Assembly: GCA_945937855.1 (NCBI GenBank)
Contig: CAMEUC010000006.1
Location: 1-23,484 of the forward strand
Reading direction: 5' to 3'
DNA length: 23,484 nucleotides
Source of the DNA: an uncultured Clostridium sp.
Lineage (GTDB): Bacteria > Bacillota > Clostridia > TANB77 > CAG-508
In this document: positions 1 through 7,585 of the stretch, piece by piece
Layout of the letters: the number at the start of each line of letters is the position of its first letter
How positions within the stretch are numbered: the first letter of the stretch is position 1
Translations under genes and position numbers: made by a program
The notes under the pieces: model-generated
Told to the model about the DNA's origin: nothing
Seen by the model: the letters and a program-made list of their open reading frames with translations, nothing else
Databases searched by the model: none

Positions 1-1534
1 TGTCACTATGAATTTCAATTCTTTCTATAAATTCTCTAATTATCTCTTTATTTGGTTTTTCCATATTTAAAAATTCATCTACCAAATTATCTAATTTTTT
101 CTCCTTATCTTCCTGCACATTTTCTCCATTTAACTCCTGCTCCATTTCTTTTATTCTCTTAGTATAATCCTCTACTTCTTTTTTTATTTTATTAGCTTTT
201 TCAATATAGCTATCCACTGTAATAATTCCTTCTAGTCTGTCTTCATATAATAAATCAAGTTTTCTTGTTTCTTTTTCAATTTGAGTTTTATAAGTTTTAA
301 GTTTATTTCTTAAATCTAATTCTTTATCCTCTTTTGATTTAGATTTTTTTGCAATCTCTTCAAGTTTCTTTTTATCTGAATATTCTTTGCATATTTCTCT
401 TAAAACTACAATCATATTCTCTTCAAAAACTTGATAATTAAAATTATGTGGAGAACACACATCAAATTTTGAATATCTAGCATAACGTTGGCATCTACCA
501 TAAATATTTCCATTCTTATCTGGACTTCTTATTCCAATATATCCTTTACAATCAAAACATTGAAGTATTCCTTTAAATAGATAGTCGTTTTCCACAATTC
601 TTGAACCTTTTGTGGCTTCAAGTATCTTTTTGGCTCGTTCAAAATCTTCTTTACTTACTATCGCTTCATGCATATTAGGAACTCTTATCCAATCTTCTTC
701 TGGAACATCTACGAATTTTTTAGATTTAAAGCTAATCTTTTTTCGCTTGCCTTGTACTACCGTTCCTGTGTAAACCTCATTTGAAAGAATAAACCTTACC
801 GTAGATTGTGGCCATAAGCCATAAGAAATTGATTTTGTTCCTCTATTTCTTTTATTGTAATCTGATGGAATTGGTATTTTTTGCTCTGATAAATAATCTG
901 CTATTTGCATTGTTCCATAACCTTCAAGAAACATTCTAAAAACAGTTCTAACAACTTCTGCAGCTTCTTCATCTATTACTAGATGATATTTATTTTCAGG
1001 ATCTTTCTTGTAGCCATAAGGTGCTGTTCCTAGATATTCTCCATTATTTCTTTTTGATTGTAAAACACTATTTATCTTTTTGGATGTGTCTTTTGCATAC
1101 ATTTCATTTAATATAGATTTAAACGGTGCTATATCATTATTGGCAGAATCTAATGCTGTATCTATATTGTCTAAAATAGCAATATATCTTACATTATGCT
1201 CTGGAAAATAAGTTTCTGTATAATATCCAGATTGTACATAGTTTCTTCCAAGTCTTGATAAGTCTTTAGTTATAACCATATTTATTTTGCCTTGTTCAAT
1301 GTCATCTATCATTTTATTAAACGCTGGTCTATCAAAACTTGTGCCACTTACACCATCATCAACATACTCTGAAATAAAATTAAGTTTATTTTCCTTAATA
1401 TACTCCATCAGTAGTGTTCTTTGATTTTGTACACTCTCACTCTCTGAATATTTTTCCTTTTCTTCATCTTCTTTTGAAAGTCTTATATATATGCCTACTT
1501 TGTAATCAATATTATTCATTATGTTAAAGCTCAT
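1..1534 (-). CDS. Large serine recombinase, TnpX-like (3' end outside window)
   Basis: This is a site-specific recombinase that would excise and integrate the element. The open frame runs from an ATG at 1534 off the left edge (511 codons visible). The N-terminal resolvase domain holds GIYIRLS with the likely catalytic serine at residue 20, then DDGVSGTSFDRP and KDLSRLGRNY. A recombinase domain follows (GTAPYGYKKDP, then EVYTGTVVQGKRKK), then a zinc-ribbon region (LQCFDCKGYIGIR, with later cysteines in GRCQRY and DVCSPHN) and a Lys/Glu-rich coiled coil ending near the visible edge. The order matches the large serine recombinases of Tn4451-like and Tn1549-like elements. The start is supported by AGGAGG at 1544-1539, four bases upstream of the ATG. 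The missing part is probably short. Confidence 0.95.
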   Translation of the reverse strand, partial: MSFNIMNNIDYKVGIYIRLSKEDEEKEKYSESESVQNQRTLLMEYIKENKLNFISEYVDDGVSGTSFDRPAFNKMIDDIEQGKINMVITKDLSRLGRNYVQSGYYTETYFPEHNVRYIAILDNIDTALDSANNDIAPFKSILNEMYAKDTSKKINSVLQSKRNNGEYLGTAPYGYKKDPENKYHLVIDEEAAEVVRTVFRMFLEGYGTMQIADYLSEQKIPIPSDYNKRNRGTKSISYGLWPQSTVRFILSNEVYTGTVVQGKRKKISFKSKKFVDVPEEDWIRVPNMHEAIVSKEDFERAKKILEATKGSRIVENDYLFKGILQCFDCKGYIGIRSPDKNGNIYGRCQRYARYSKFDVCSPHNFNYQVFEENMIVVLREICKEYSDKKKLEEIAKKSKSKEDKELDLRNKLKTYKTQIEKETRKLDLLYEDRLEGIITVDSYIEKANKIKKEVEDYTKRIKEMEQELNGENVQEDKEKKLDNLVDEFLNMEKPNKEIIREFIERIEIHSD

Positions 1535-1557
1535 TTTTCCTCCTTCCTGCTAAAAAT

Positions 1558-1610
1558 AATGAGATAATATTGATACTCTTCTAACTAGAATTATACCATA
1601 TTATCTCATT
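1558..1610 (-). promoter_or_regulatory. Recombinase promoter inside a 13-bp inverted repeat
   Basis: A perfect 13-bp inverted repeat (arms 1558-1570 and 1598-1610, core ATGAGATAATAT) brackets an extended -10 element, TGGTATAAT on the minus strand (TATAAT at 1595-1590). No good -35 is visible. The outer arm abuts the -10, so a protein bound to the repeat would block the promoter. A 15-nt sequence in this region (1566-1580) recurs inverted near the right end of the element. Promoter function is inferred from sequence only. Confidence 0.55.
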
Positions 1611-1648
1611 TATTGCTATTTATTTATCATACTTTTTTTAAGAATTTA

Positions 1649-1795
1649 TTAATTTCTTTTTATGCAATAATTTCCAAATGCTCTTTCTATAATGTTTTCA
1701 AGTGTTTCTCCATTATTATTAAATATAATATTAAACTTAAATTCATTTTTCTTCTTATATTTTTTCTTTTTAACATCCTGTTTTACTTCAGCCAT
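1649..1795 (-). CDS. TnpW-like transposon-encoded protein (48 aa)
   Basis: A short frame of 48 codons begins MAEVKQDVKKKKYKKK, continues with FNIIFNNNGETLENIIERAF, and ends with GNYCIKRN. The basic head, the F-x-I-x-F-N-x-N-G-E core and the E-R-A-F ending match what I know of the TnpW family of small proteins in clostridial transposons. Their molecular role is not established. An AGGAGG ribosome site lies about 9 bases upstream of the ATG at 1795. The gene is just upstream of the recombinase and codirectional with it, as in related elements. It is short enough to be missed by usual length cut-offs. Confidence 0.8.
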   Translation of the reverse strand: MAEVKQDVKKKKYKKKNEFKFNIIFNNNGETLENIIERAFGNYCIKRN

Positions 1796-1832
1796 ATCTA
1801 TTACCTCCTTGTCTTATTTTTTCCACATTTTA

Positions 1833-1851
1833 CTATTTTATACTAAAATAG
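1833..1851. repeat. 8-bp palindrome between the HTH gene and tnpW
   Basis: Arms 1833-1840 and 1844-1851 (CTATTTTA and TAAAATAG) form a perfect inverted repeat with a 3-nt spacer, lying just after the HTH gene and before the tnpW ribosome site. It has no T-run, so it is more likely an operator overlapping a TATAAA-like -10 than a terminator. It could also be chance in AT-rich DNA. Confidence 0.3.
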
Positions 1852-1858
1852 TTGTAAT

Positions 1859-2338
1859 CTAGTTTGAATAAACTTTTAAACTTCTTATGCTACTTGCGTG
1901 TACTATATTCTTAACGACTCTTGGTACATCGCTGGTTACTTTAATTCCCTTTTTTAAAACTAAATTGCTTGTTTTTTTTGCATACCCAAATATTGACCTA
2001 TTCCATTTAGCAAAATCAATATCAGATATTTCTGTTTTTATTGATAATATTTCATTATCTCTATTTATTGTTGCAAGTAATTTATAATATTCTTCTTTAT
2101 CTTCTTTTTCTTTGCTATTTCTAACATAAGTCTTATAATATTCTCTGTTATAAGCCTTTTTCTTTTCTAAAGATTGTTTCTTTTTATATTTTTTCTCATT
2201 TTTATATCTTTTATCTTTAGTTACAATTTTAGATACATATTGAGGTGTCTTTTCAATAATAGGTGCTATCTCCGATGGTCTCTTGTGTTCCTCATAATAT
2301 AATCTGATTATTTCTTGTTTAACTTCATCTGCCTCCAT
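1859..2338 (-). CDS. Small helix-turn-helix DNA-binding protein (159 aa)
   Basis: The N-terminal 40 residues (EIIRLYYEEHKRPSEIAPII, then KTPQYVSKIVTKD) look like a Hin/sigma-4-type helix-turn-helix: 'RPSEIAPIIEKTPQYVSKIV' fits helix-turn-recognition helix. A very basic Lys/Tyr-rich middle follows. The C-terminal half has no domain I recognise. An AGGAGGG ribosome site precedes the ATG at 2338. It is divergent from the zinc-finger gene at 2534 and upstream of tnpW and the recombinase, so it may regulate recombination or itself. I cannot name the family. The role is inference from the HTH and position. Confidence 0.7.
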   Translation of the reverse strand: MEADEVKQEIIRLYYEEHKRPSEIAPIIEKTPQYVSKIVTKDKRYKNEKKYKKKQSLEKKKAYNREYYKTYVRNSKEKEDKEEYYKLLATINRDNEILSIKTEISDIDFAKWNRSIFGYAKKTSNLVLKKGIKVTSDVPRVVKNIVHASSIRSLKVYSN

Positions 2339-2439
2339 TTTCTCCCTCCTCTCTTGGTTTCATTTTTTACTTGCAATTTTTGAATACAATTATCGCTTTG
2401 TTATTTCATCTTATTTACATTACTTTTTACTAACATAAG

Positions 2440-2482
2440 TTTATCATGAAAGTTTGACACCATCAATAGTTTATGATAAAAT
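2440..2482 (+). promoter_or_regulatory. Promoter of the zinc-finger gene with overlapping inverted repeat
   Basis: TTGACA (2454-2459), a 17-bp spacer and TAAAAT (2477-2482) form a near-consensus promoter reading toward the zinc-finger gene. An 8-bp inverted repeat TTTATCAT/ATGATAAA (2440-2447 and 2473-2480) flanks the -35 and overlaps the -10, as expected for an operator. The divergent HTH gene is a candidate regulator, by position only. Confidence 0.65.
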
Positions 2483-2533
2483 ATTTATAATAAAATAACA
2501 TTTGTTTTTAAAATGTAGTCAGGAGTAATGATT

Positions 2534-3538
2534 ATGGATAGCTTATTTAATATGTTAGATACTAATAGTAATAAGTTTTATTTTGACGAAAGCAATAAGA
2601 AGAAGATAATTGTTTATCATGTATATAAAAAATACCAAGATACATATTCTTCTCATATTAAGAAAGATGAATTTAATATTGGAGAGCAACTTTGTGATTT
2701 TCTTAATACGGATTTTGAAAATCCTAACAGCTTTAAAACTCTTATTAAAAAATATGGCATAAACTTTTTCTTAAATTTAACAGATATAAAATATTCAGAT
2801 TTTCCTGTTCCAGCTGAAGAATATGAAAATTCACTAGACATATTAATTAATGACCATAAATATGTTTTTAGCTTATTTAGACAAGATTTAATGCTTGATA
2901 TTGAATATATATTTAATATGAATAATCTTGAAGAAATAAAGGACTTAACACCACTACAAAGATTTCAAGTTATGACAAATAGTGATGTTAGTAGTAAATC
3001 TTTAGAAAAAATTGATAATGATAAGGTAAGAATAAATTTATCTGCATTTGAGATATTAAGAGATTATTCTAATTATCCTATGAGGCAAGATGAAACACAA
3101 AGAATTGTTAGCAAAGCAAATATAAATTCTTCTTATTTTATTGAATGTGCTGATATTATACAAGCACTACTTATAGAACTTTTAGAAATAGCAAAACTTA
3201 ATACTGAGATAAAAAAATGTAGAAACTGTGGCAAATTCTTTGTTCCAGACAATAGATCTGATGAAATTTATTGCAGTAATATATATGAAAACGGTAAAAC
3301 TTGCAAAGAAATTGGTCATTTTAAAGTACAACAAAAGTTGATACAAGAAAATGATGATTTAAGAATTTATAGAAATGTTTATCAAAAGCTATTATTAAGA
3401 ACTAGAAGAAATCCAAGTAATACCAAGTATGCAAGAGATTTTGAACTTTTCAAAGATGATAATAATAAATGGAGAGAAAATATTAGTAAAGGCAAAAGTA
3501 CTGAAAAAGAATATATAGAATGGCTAAAAAAACAATAA
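2534..3538 (+). CDS. Zinc-finger protein, DUF6076-like (334 aa)
   Basis: The C-terminal third carries a four-cysteine knuckle, KCRNCGKFFVPDN, then EIYCSN and KTCKEIG, with cysteines at about residues 229, 232, 247 and 257. A C-x2-C...C...C knuckle followed by a basic helix is typical of CGNR-like and DUF6076 proteins common in Clostridia. The N-terminal two thirds are alpha-helical with no motif I recognise. Two in-frame ATGs exist (2528 and 2534); I prefer 2534 because the AGGAG at 2521-2525 is 8 bases upstream of it and only 2 from the first. It is the only plus-strand gene in this part of the element. It has its own promoter and terminator, like an independently expressed cargo gene. Function unknown. 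Confidence 0.8.
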   Translation: MDSLFNMLDTNSNKFYFDESNKKKIIVYHVYKKYQDTYSSHIKKDEFNIGEQLCDFLNTDFENPNSFKTLIKKYGINFFLNLTDIKYSDFPVPAEEYENSLDILINDHKYVFSLFRQDLMLDIEYIFNMNNLEEIKDLTPLQRFQVMTNSDVSSKSLEKIDNDKVRINLSAFEILRDYSNYPMRQDETQRIVSKANINSSYFIECADIIQALLIELLEIAKLNTEIKKCRNCGKFFVPDNRSDEIYCSNIYENGKTCKEIGHFKVQQKLIQENDDLRIYRNVYQKLLLRTRRNPSNTKYARDFELFKDDNNKWRENISKGKSTEKEYIEWLKKQ

Positions 3539-3563
3539 AGGTAGATTAATTTCTACCTTTATT
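3534..3563. terminator. Bidirectional terminator between convergent genes
   Basis: A perfect 12-bp stem (3534-3545 and 3552-3563, AATAAAGGTAGA) with a 6-nt loop lies between the convergent zinc-finger and SPFH genes. The plus strand continues T-rich, and the minus strand reads into TTGTTTTTTT, so it can stop transcription both ways. Confidence 0.8.
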
Positions 3564-3589
3564 TTATTGTTATCTTTATTTATATTAAA

Positions 3590-4948
3590 TTAATTACTTG
3601 GTGGAATAGGAGGCATAAATGAATCTTTTAATTGTTCTATCGTGTCAGCTTTAACCCACTCTTTCATTCCTGTTTTCCAAAGTAAACTTGATGGTGTTAG
3701 TTGTCCTGATACAATCATCTCTTTTAATTTTTCTAAGTTATAAGGACCTGTTGGCTTTCCATCTACTGCTAAATAATATTCTTCTGTTGGAATAATTGGT
3801 GGTTTTTCTGTTTGTTGTGGATTATTTATACCTGACATCATGTTATTCATTGAACCTGCAATATTTTGACCGACTGCACCACCAACTGCCATACTTGCCA
3901 TCATTGCAGCCATATTAAATCCATCTCCACTGCCACCTGATAAATTAACATTTCCTGCACCATTTTCTCCCATTTTTCCTAATGCTTCTGCACCTGCAAC
4001 ACCAACTTCTGCTTGTTTTTCAACTTGGAATGCACCCATATTATCAGATTGTGTCTTTTTGTGCATTGCATATTGTCCTTCCTCTCTTTGTATTCTTAAA
4101 GTTTCCTCTTTATTTTCCATTTCAATTCTTTGGTTACCTTCAATGTCTTTTAATTTTGCCTCTACTTCTGCTTTCTTTATAGCACCAGCTACATCTTTAG
4201 TAACACTCATTAATTCTTTATATCCCTCACTAGATTTATCTAATTCTATTGCTGATAAGTCCACTCCTGAAACATCAACCCCAAAATTTTCTCTAAATCT
4301 ATCTTTTACATATAGTTCAATCTCATCATTTATTTGAGCAATTTTAGTTTCAATTTGAACTAACGGAATATTATTACTAGCAGGAATATTAGTAATTATA
4401 TCTTTTACATATCTAGTTACTGCATCACGAACCTGTGCTTGGAATTCTTCAAGCTTAAATGTATTTAATCTATGTAATTTTATAAATTCTCTATAATCCG
4501 AAATTTTGAAATTAATTGACCCTCTTACTGCAACAGGAACACCAAAATCTTCAAATCTAGGATCATATACATCAAAAAATGGTACTGCAAATTTAGTCTG
4601 AATTATTTGTGCAAGATTTATAAAATAAATTTCTGCTTGAAATGGTGTTCCACCATCATAAGCTAACCCTATAATACTTGCTAATATTGGGAAATTGGAT
4701 GTTTCTATTTTTTTATCAAAAGGTCCAACAATGAAATCTTGCATTGTTCCATCCTTTTGTTTATATACAAAAACAGCCACCTCTCCATCTTTAACTCTTA
4801 ATGATGAACCCCAACGCACTGAATTTTCTCTTGTATTCTCACCTTCTTGTGTTCCTTTTGGATGCCATTTCCAGATAAGATATGATGGTTCATCACATCT
4901 TATTTCATCCATAAATCCTCCATTATTTTTATTACTAAATAACCCCAT
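3590..4948 (-). CDS. SPFH-domain protein with C-terminal GYF_2 domain (YdjI-like)
   Basis: This 452-aa protein starts MGLFSNKNNGGFMDEI. Residues ~45-260 form an SPFH/band-7 domain of the YdjI ('virion core protein-like') type: GEVAVFVYKQKDG, the FGVPVAVRGSINFKI stretch and FGVDVSGVDLSAI are characteristic. A charged helical region (KKAEVEAKLKDIEGNQRI) and a Gly/Ala/Met-rich linker (about 310-375) lead to a GYF_2/DUF4339 domain at about 391-440 (YYLAVDGKPTGPYNLEKLKE, LLWKTGMKEWVKA). SPFH proteins assemble into membrane scaffolds. GYF domains usually bind proline-rich ligands. The ATG follows AGGAGG. It lies 14 bp after the zinc-ribbon membrane protein, so the two are probably cotranscribed and act together. 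The biological role on this element is unknown. Confidence 0.88.
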   Translation of the reverse strand: MGLFSNKNNGGFMDEIRCDEPSYLIWKWHPKGTQEGENTRENSVRWGSSLRVKDGEVAVFVYKQKDGTMQDFIVGPFDKKIETSNFPILASIIGLAYDGGTPFQAEIYFINLAQIIQTKFAVPFFDVYDPRFEDFGVPVAVRGSINFKISDYREFIKLHRLNTFKLEEFQAQVRDAVTRYVKDIITNIPASNNIPLVQIETKIAQINDEIELYVKDRFRENFGVDVSGVDLSAIELDKSSEGYKELMSVTKDVAGAIKKAEVEAKLKDIEGNQRIEMENKEETLRIQREEGQYAMHKKTQSDNMGAFQVEKQAEVGVAGAEALGKMGENGAGNVNLSGGSGDGFNMAAMMASMAVGGAVGQNIAGSMNNMMSGINNPQQTEKPPIIPTEEYYLAVDGKPTGPYNLEKLKEMIVSGQLTPSSLLWKTGMKEWVKADTIEQLKDSFMPPIPPSN

Positions 4949-4962
4949 AATAAAACCTCCTT

Positions 4963-7242
4963 TTAATACTCTGAAACAACTTTTTGAACACCATATACAA
5001 TTTCGCCTGTTTCATTTACTAAAAATTCTTCTAATATAATATATGGCATTTTTCTAGTTCCTGAAAATCCATCATATACTGCTTTTAAAACTATATTCTT
5101 TCCAATATATTTATCAAAATATGTTTCTGATACTGCAGGAATAAAGTGTAAATTTACTAGCCATTTATTTCCATCTTCATCAGTTATATGACCTAAGATA
5201 GATTTTGTACTATCTGCCTCTAATATTTCAGTTTCATCTATCACACAATTAATATATATTTTTGTTCCACCTAATCCATTTTCAGATGAAAAAGAATTAA
5301 ATTTTTCAAATTTTGCTTTTTCATAACCTTTAGTAAAGTTATCTAGTTTTGAACTTTCTTGTGTTTCTTTCTTACTACTATTTATACTATTATCCTGTTT
5401 TGACTTTTCTTCTTGTAATTTCTTTAAAACACTTTCATTTACATTGTATGAGTCAATATAAATCTTCATTTTTTGTTCTTTATTTTCATAAAATATACTT
5501 AATCCAAACCCATCTGTATCTTTTGAATAAAATACTGTATCGTTTTTTGTTACATCTATATTAAATCCTGCATCTCTACATTTTTTTGAATATTTTTCGA
5601 AGTCCTCTTTTGTTACTTTATATACTTCAACTTGTAATTGCCCAGAACTTTCACTTATAATTGTACCATTTTTATTGTCTGGATGTGGTAATCTATTAAA
5701 TAAAACTGAATCTTGCCATTCAATTGTAGCATTATAGTTTGTTGTATCTACTATATCCATTCTCTCAAACAGATTAGACCTCATTCCCAAAAATACTATT
5801 GCAACTATTAATAAAATAAGACCTATTAATACTTTAATTTTTAATTTTTTGTTAACTTCTGCATTTTTATTAAGTATTTTATCATAACTTTCATTAACTA
5901 TTTTATCATTAGGAAATAACAAATCAGCTTTATGTTTTAATTGTTCTGCTTTTGAACTCCATAATCTAAACCAGTAAGCATTTTTCCTATTCATTTCTTC
6001 TTTTGATATAAAATCCATTTTTTCTTTTGCAAATATCAATGCATCAATTATTGATTCCCTATCATTTGGAAATGGAAAATTTTCAATTAATGATTCTAAT
6101 TGTTGTTCTTCTTTAGACAAATTAGGCTTTGTTTTTATTTTTATAAATGGCAATAAAAAATATATGAACAGCGGTATAAAAGCAAATATTAAATTCAAAA
6201 TTATAAATCCAAATTTTTTCCCACTACTCCAGCTAGACCATCCACCGTTACTTATTTTGGGACTATTAGAAATAGTTTGTTCACACTCATTTACTTTTTC
6301 TATAAATCTTTGTAATGTTTTTGATACTTCTTTCCCACTTAATTCAAATCCACAACTTGGACATACTATATCAAACGCTCTAACAACATCTCCACAATTT
6401 GGACATTTATGAATTTTTCCATCATATACTATTTTTCTTTCACTTAATTCTTCCATTTCTACTTCATTCTTTATTTCTTCTTTTTTTTCTTCTAAGGCAT
6501 TTTCCTTAATATTTACAGAAGCTCCACAACAATTGCAAAATTTTGAGTTTGAATTTATTTCTTTTCCACAATTGCTACAATACATACTTTTTTCCTTTTC
6601 ATTTTTTTCTTCAATTTTTTCATTTGGGTTATTATCTATTGTTTTATTTTCATTATCTATCTCTTTTTCTCTTTGTCTTTTTTTATTATTATTGGATGAA
6701 AATTCATTACTTTCATCATCTACAAAAATATCTTTTACAAAATCAATCTGATCTTTTACTTCATCGATTTGATCTTTTGCTATATCTTTTACAGTTCCAA
6801 CAACACCTAAAAAGCTATTTACTATAGTATTTTTCTTTTCTTTAGAATTATCATTAAGATTGTTACTTTCATTTTTCTTCCCTGTAATAATTTCTAATAT
6901 AGCATCATACCAAATTTGTAATTCTTTTTTCTTATCAAAAACAAAATGTGCTCTTTCTCCATTTTGTAAAAGGATTTGTAATCCTAGTCCATATTCATCA
7001 TTATCTACTTTTGAGATTTGCAATTTATCATTAACTATTCTTATGCTTTGCAATGGGATTTTTTCTATAATTTCTTCACTTTTTGCAAATAACCCATTTG
7101 ATTTTTCATAATAACAAATAATGTTCTTGTTAGTTAAATACATTTCATATATTTCTTCATAAACATCATTTGCTTTATACATTTCAACGCTATTTGCTTG
7201 TTGAATTATCCCTTCATCATTCTCTAGTTTCAAATCTACCAT
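4963..7242 (-). CDS. Membrane protein with PH-like domain, two zinc ribbons and DUF6591-like region
   Basis: With the start at 7242 the product has 759 residues. An ATG 39 bases earlier overlaps the upstream gene and lacks a ribosome site, while GAGGGG lies just before 7242. From N to C: a bacterial PH-like domain (about 10-120); an acidic, Asn/Lys-rich linker; zinc ribbon 1 (MYCSNCGKEI, FCNCCG, ~220-240); zinc ribbon 2 (KCPNCG, VCPSCGFEL, ~279-300); TM helix 1 (FGFIILNLIFAFIPLFIYFL, ~344-365); a helical loop; TM helix 2 (IGLILLIVAIVFLGM, ~472-487); a DUF6591-like extracytoplasmic domain (RLPHPDNKNGTI, then DVTKNDTVFYSK); and a C-terminal region that may adopt an OB-like fold. It is a membrane sensor or scaffold by architecture. 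The downstream SPFH protein is the likely partner. Confidence 0.8.
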   Translation of the reverse strand: MVDLKLENDEGIIQQANSVEMYKANDVYEEIYEMYLTNKNIICYYEKSNGLFAKSEEIIEKIPLQSIRIVNDKLQISKVDNDEYGLGLQILLQNGERAHFVFDKKKELQIWYDAILEIITGKKNESNNLNDNSKEKKNTIVNSFLGVVGTVKDIAKDQIDEVKDQIDFVKDIFVDDESNEFSSNNNKKRQREKEIDNENKTIDNNPNEKIEEKNEKEKSMYCSNCGKEINSNSKFCNCCGASVNIKENALEEKKEEIKNEVEMEELSERKIVYDGKIHKCPNCGDVVRAFDIVCPSCGFELSGKEVSKTLQRFIEKVNECEQTISNSPKISNGGWSSWSSGKKFGFIILNLIFAFIPLFIYFLLPFIKIKTKPNLSKEEQQLESLIENFPFPNDRESIIDALIFAKEKMDFISKEEMNRKNAYWFRLWSSKAEQLKHKADLLFPNDKIVNESYDKILNKNAEVNKKLKIKVLIGLILLIVAIVFLGMRSNLFERMDIVDTTNYNATIEWQDSVLFNRLPHPDNKNGTIISESSGQLQVEVYKVTKEDFEKYSKKCRDAGFNIDVTKNDTVFYSKDTDGFGLSIFYENKEQKMKIYIDSYNVNESVLKKLQEEKSKQDNSINSSKKETQESSKLDNFTKGYEKAKFEKFNSFSSENGLGGTKIYINCVIDETEILEADSTKSILGHITDEDGNKWLVNLHFIPAVSETYFDKYIGKNIVLKAVYDGFSGTRKMPYIILEEFLVNETGEIVYGVQKVVSEY

Positions 7243-7258
7243 AATTATCCCCTCTTTT

Positions 7259-7471
7259 TTAATTATCTTGAGTTTTTTCAAACTCGCAAATATCTCCTAT
7301 ATCACAATTTAAGTATTCACAGATACGCATCAATACAGATAGGGCAACTTCTTCGTTTTTTCTTAATTTTGTCATTGTTCCTGTAGCTATATTTAAATCT
7401 TTTCTCAAGTTTACTGGAGTGATGTCTTTTTTGATTAACAAAATCCACAATTTTTTATAATTAATTCTCAT
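7259..7471 (-). CDS. XRE/Cro-family transcriptional regulator (70 aa)
   Basis: This is a compact Cro/C1-type helix-turn-helix protein: YKKLWILLIKKDITPVNLRK (helices 1-2), NIATGTMTKLRKNEEVALSV (recognition helix region), then LMRICEYLNCDIGDICEF, the standard ending of HTH_26-type regulators. An AAGGAGG site precedes the ATG at 7471. It is first in an operon with the zinc-ribbon membrane protein and the SPFH protein, behind a consensus promoter, and is the obvious candidate to repress it. It sits directly after the relaxase gene. Confident as to fold; the target is inferred. Confidence 0.88.
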   Translation of the reverse strand: MRINYKKLWILLIKKDITPVNLRKDLNIATGTMTKLRKNEEVALSVLMRICEYLNCDIGDICEFEKTQDN

Positions 7472-7519
7472 AATATAGTACCTCCTTAAAAAATCAATAC
7501 TATACCTCCTTATATCTAT

Positions 7520-7570
7520 ATTATACGATTTTTGTCGATATTTGTCAATATTTTTCGCAAGATGTTGCGA
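7520..7570 (-). promoter_or_regulatory. Consensus promoter and operator of the XRE/zinc-ribbon/SPFH operon
   Basis: The minus strand has TTGACA (7548-7543), 17 bp, then TATAAT (7525-7520), an exact consensus promoter. The spacer repeats the -35 motif imperfectly (TTGACAAATA then TCGACAAAAA), and a perfect hairpin TCGCAA-4-TTGCGA (7555-7570) sits directly upstream. Together these look like repressor sites, probably for the XRE protein. The hairpin has no minus-strand T-run, so it is less likely to be a terminator of the relaxase gene. Confidence 0.8.
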
Positions 7571-7585
7571 TTTTAGTTTTCTATC

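Noticed and set aside
1613..1846. Plus-strand 77-codon hydrophobic frame
   Set aside because: It is the antisense of the tnpW gene, low in complexity, and has no ribosome site.
4963..7281. Longer start of the zinc-ribbon membrane protein at 7281
   Set aside because: It would overlap the XRE gene and has no ribosome site, while GAGGGG lies right before the ATG at 7242.
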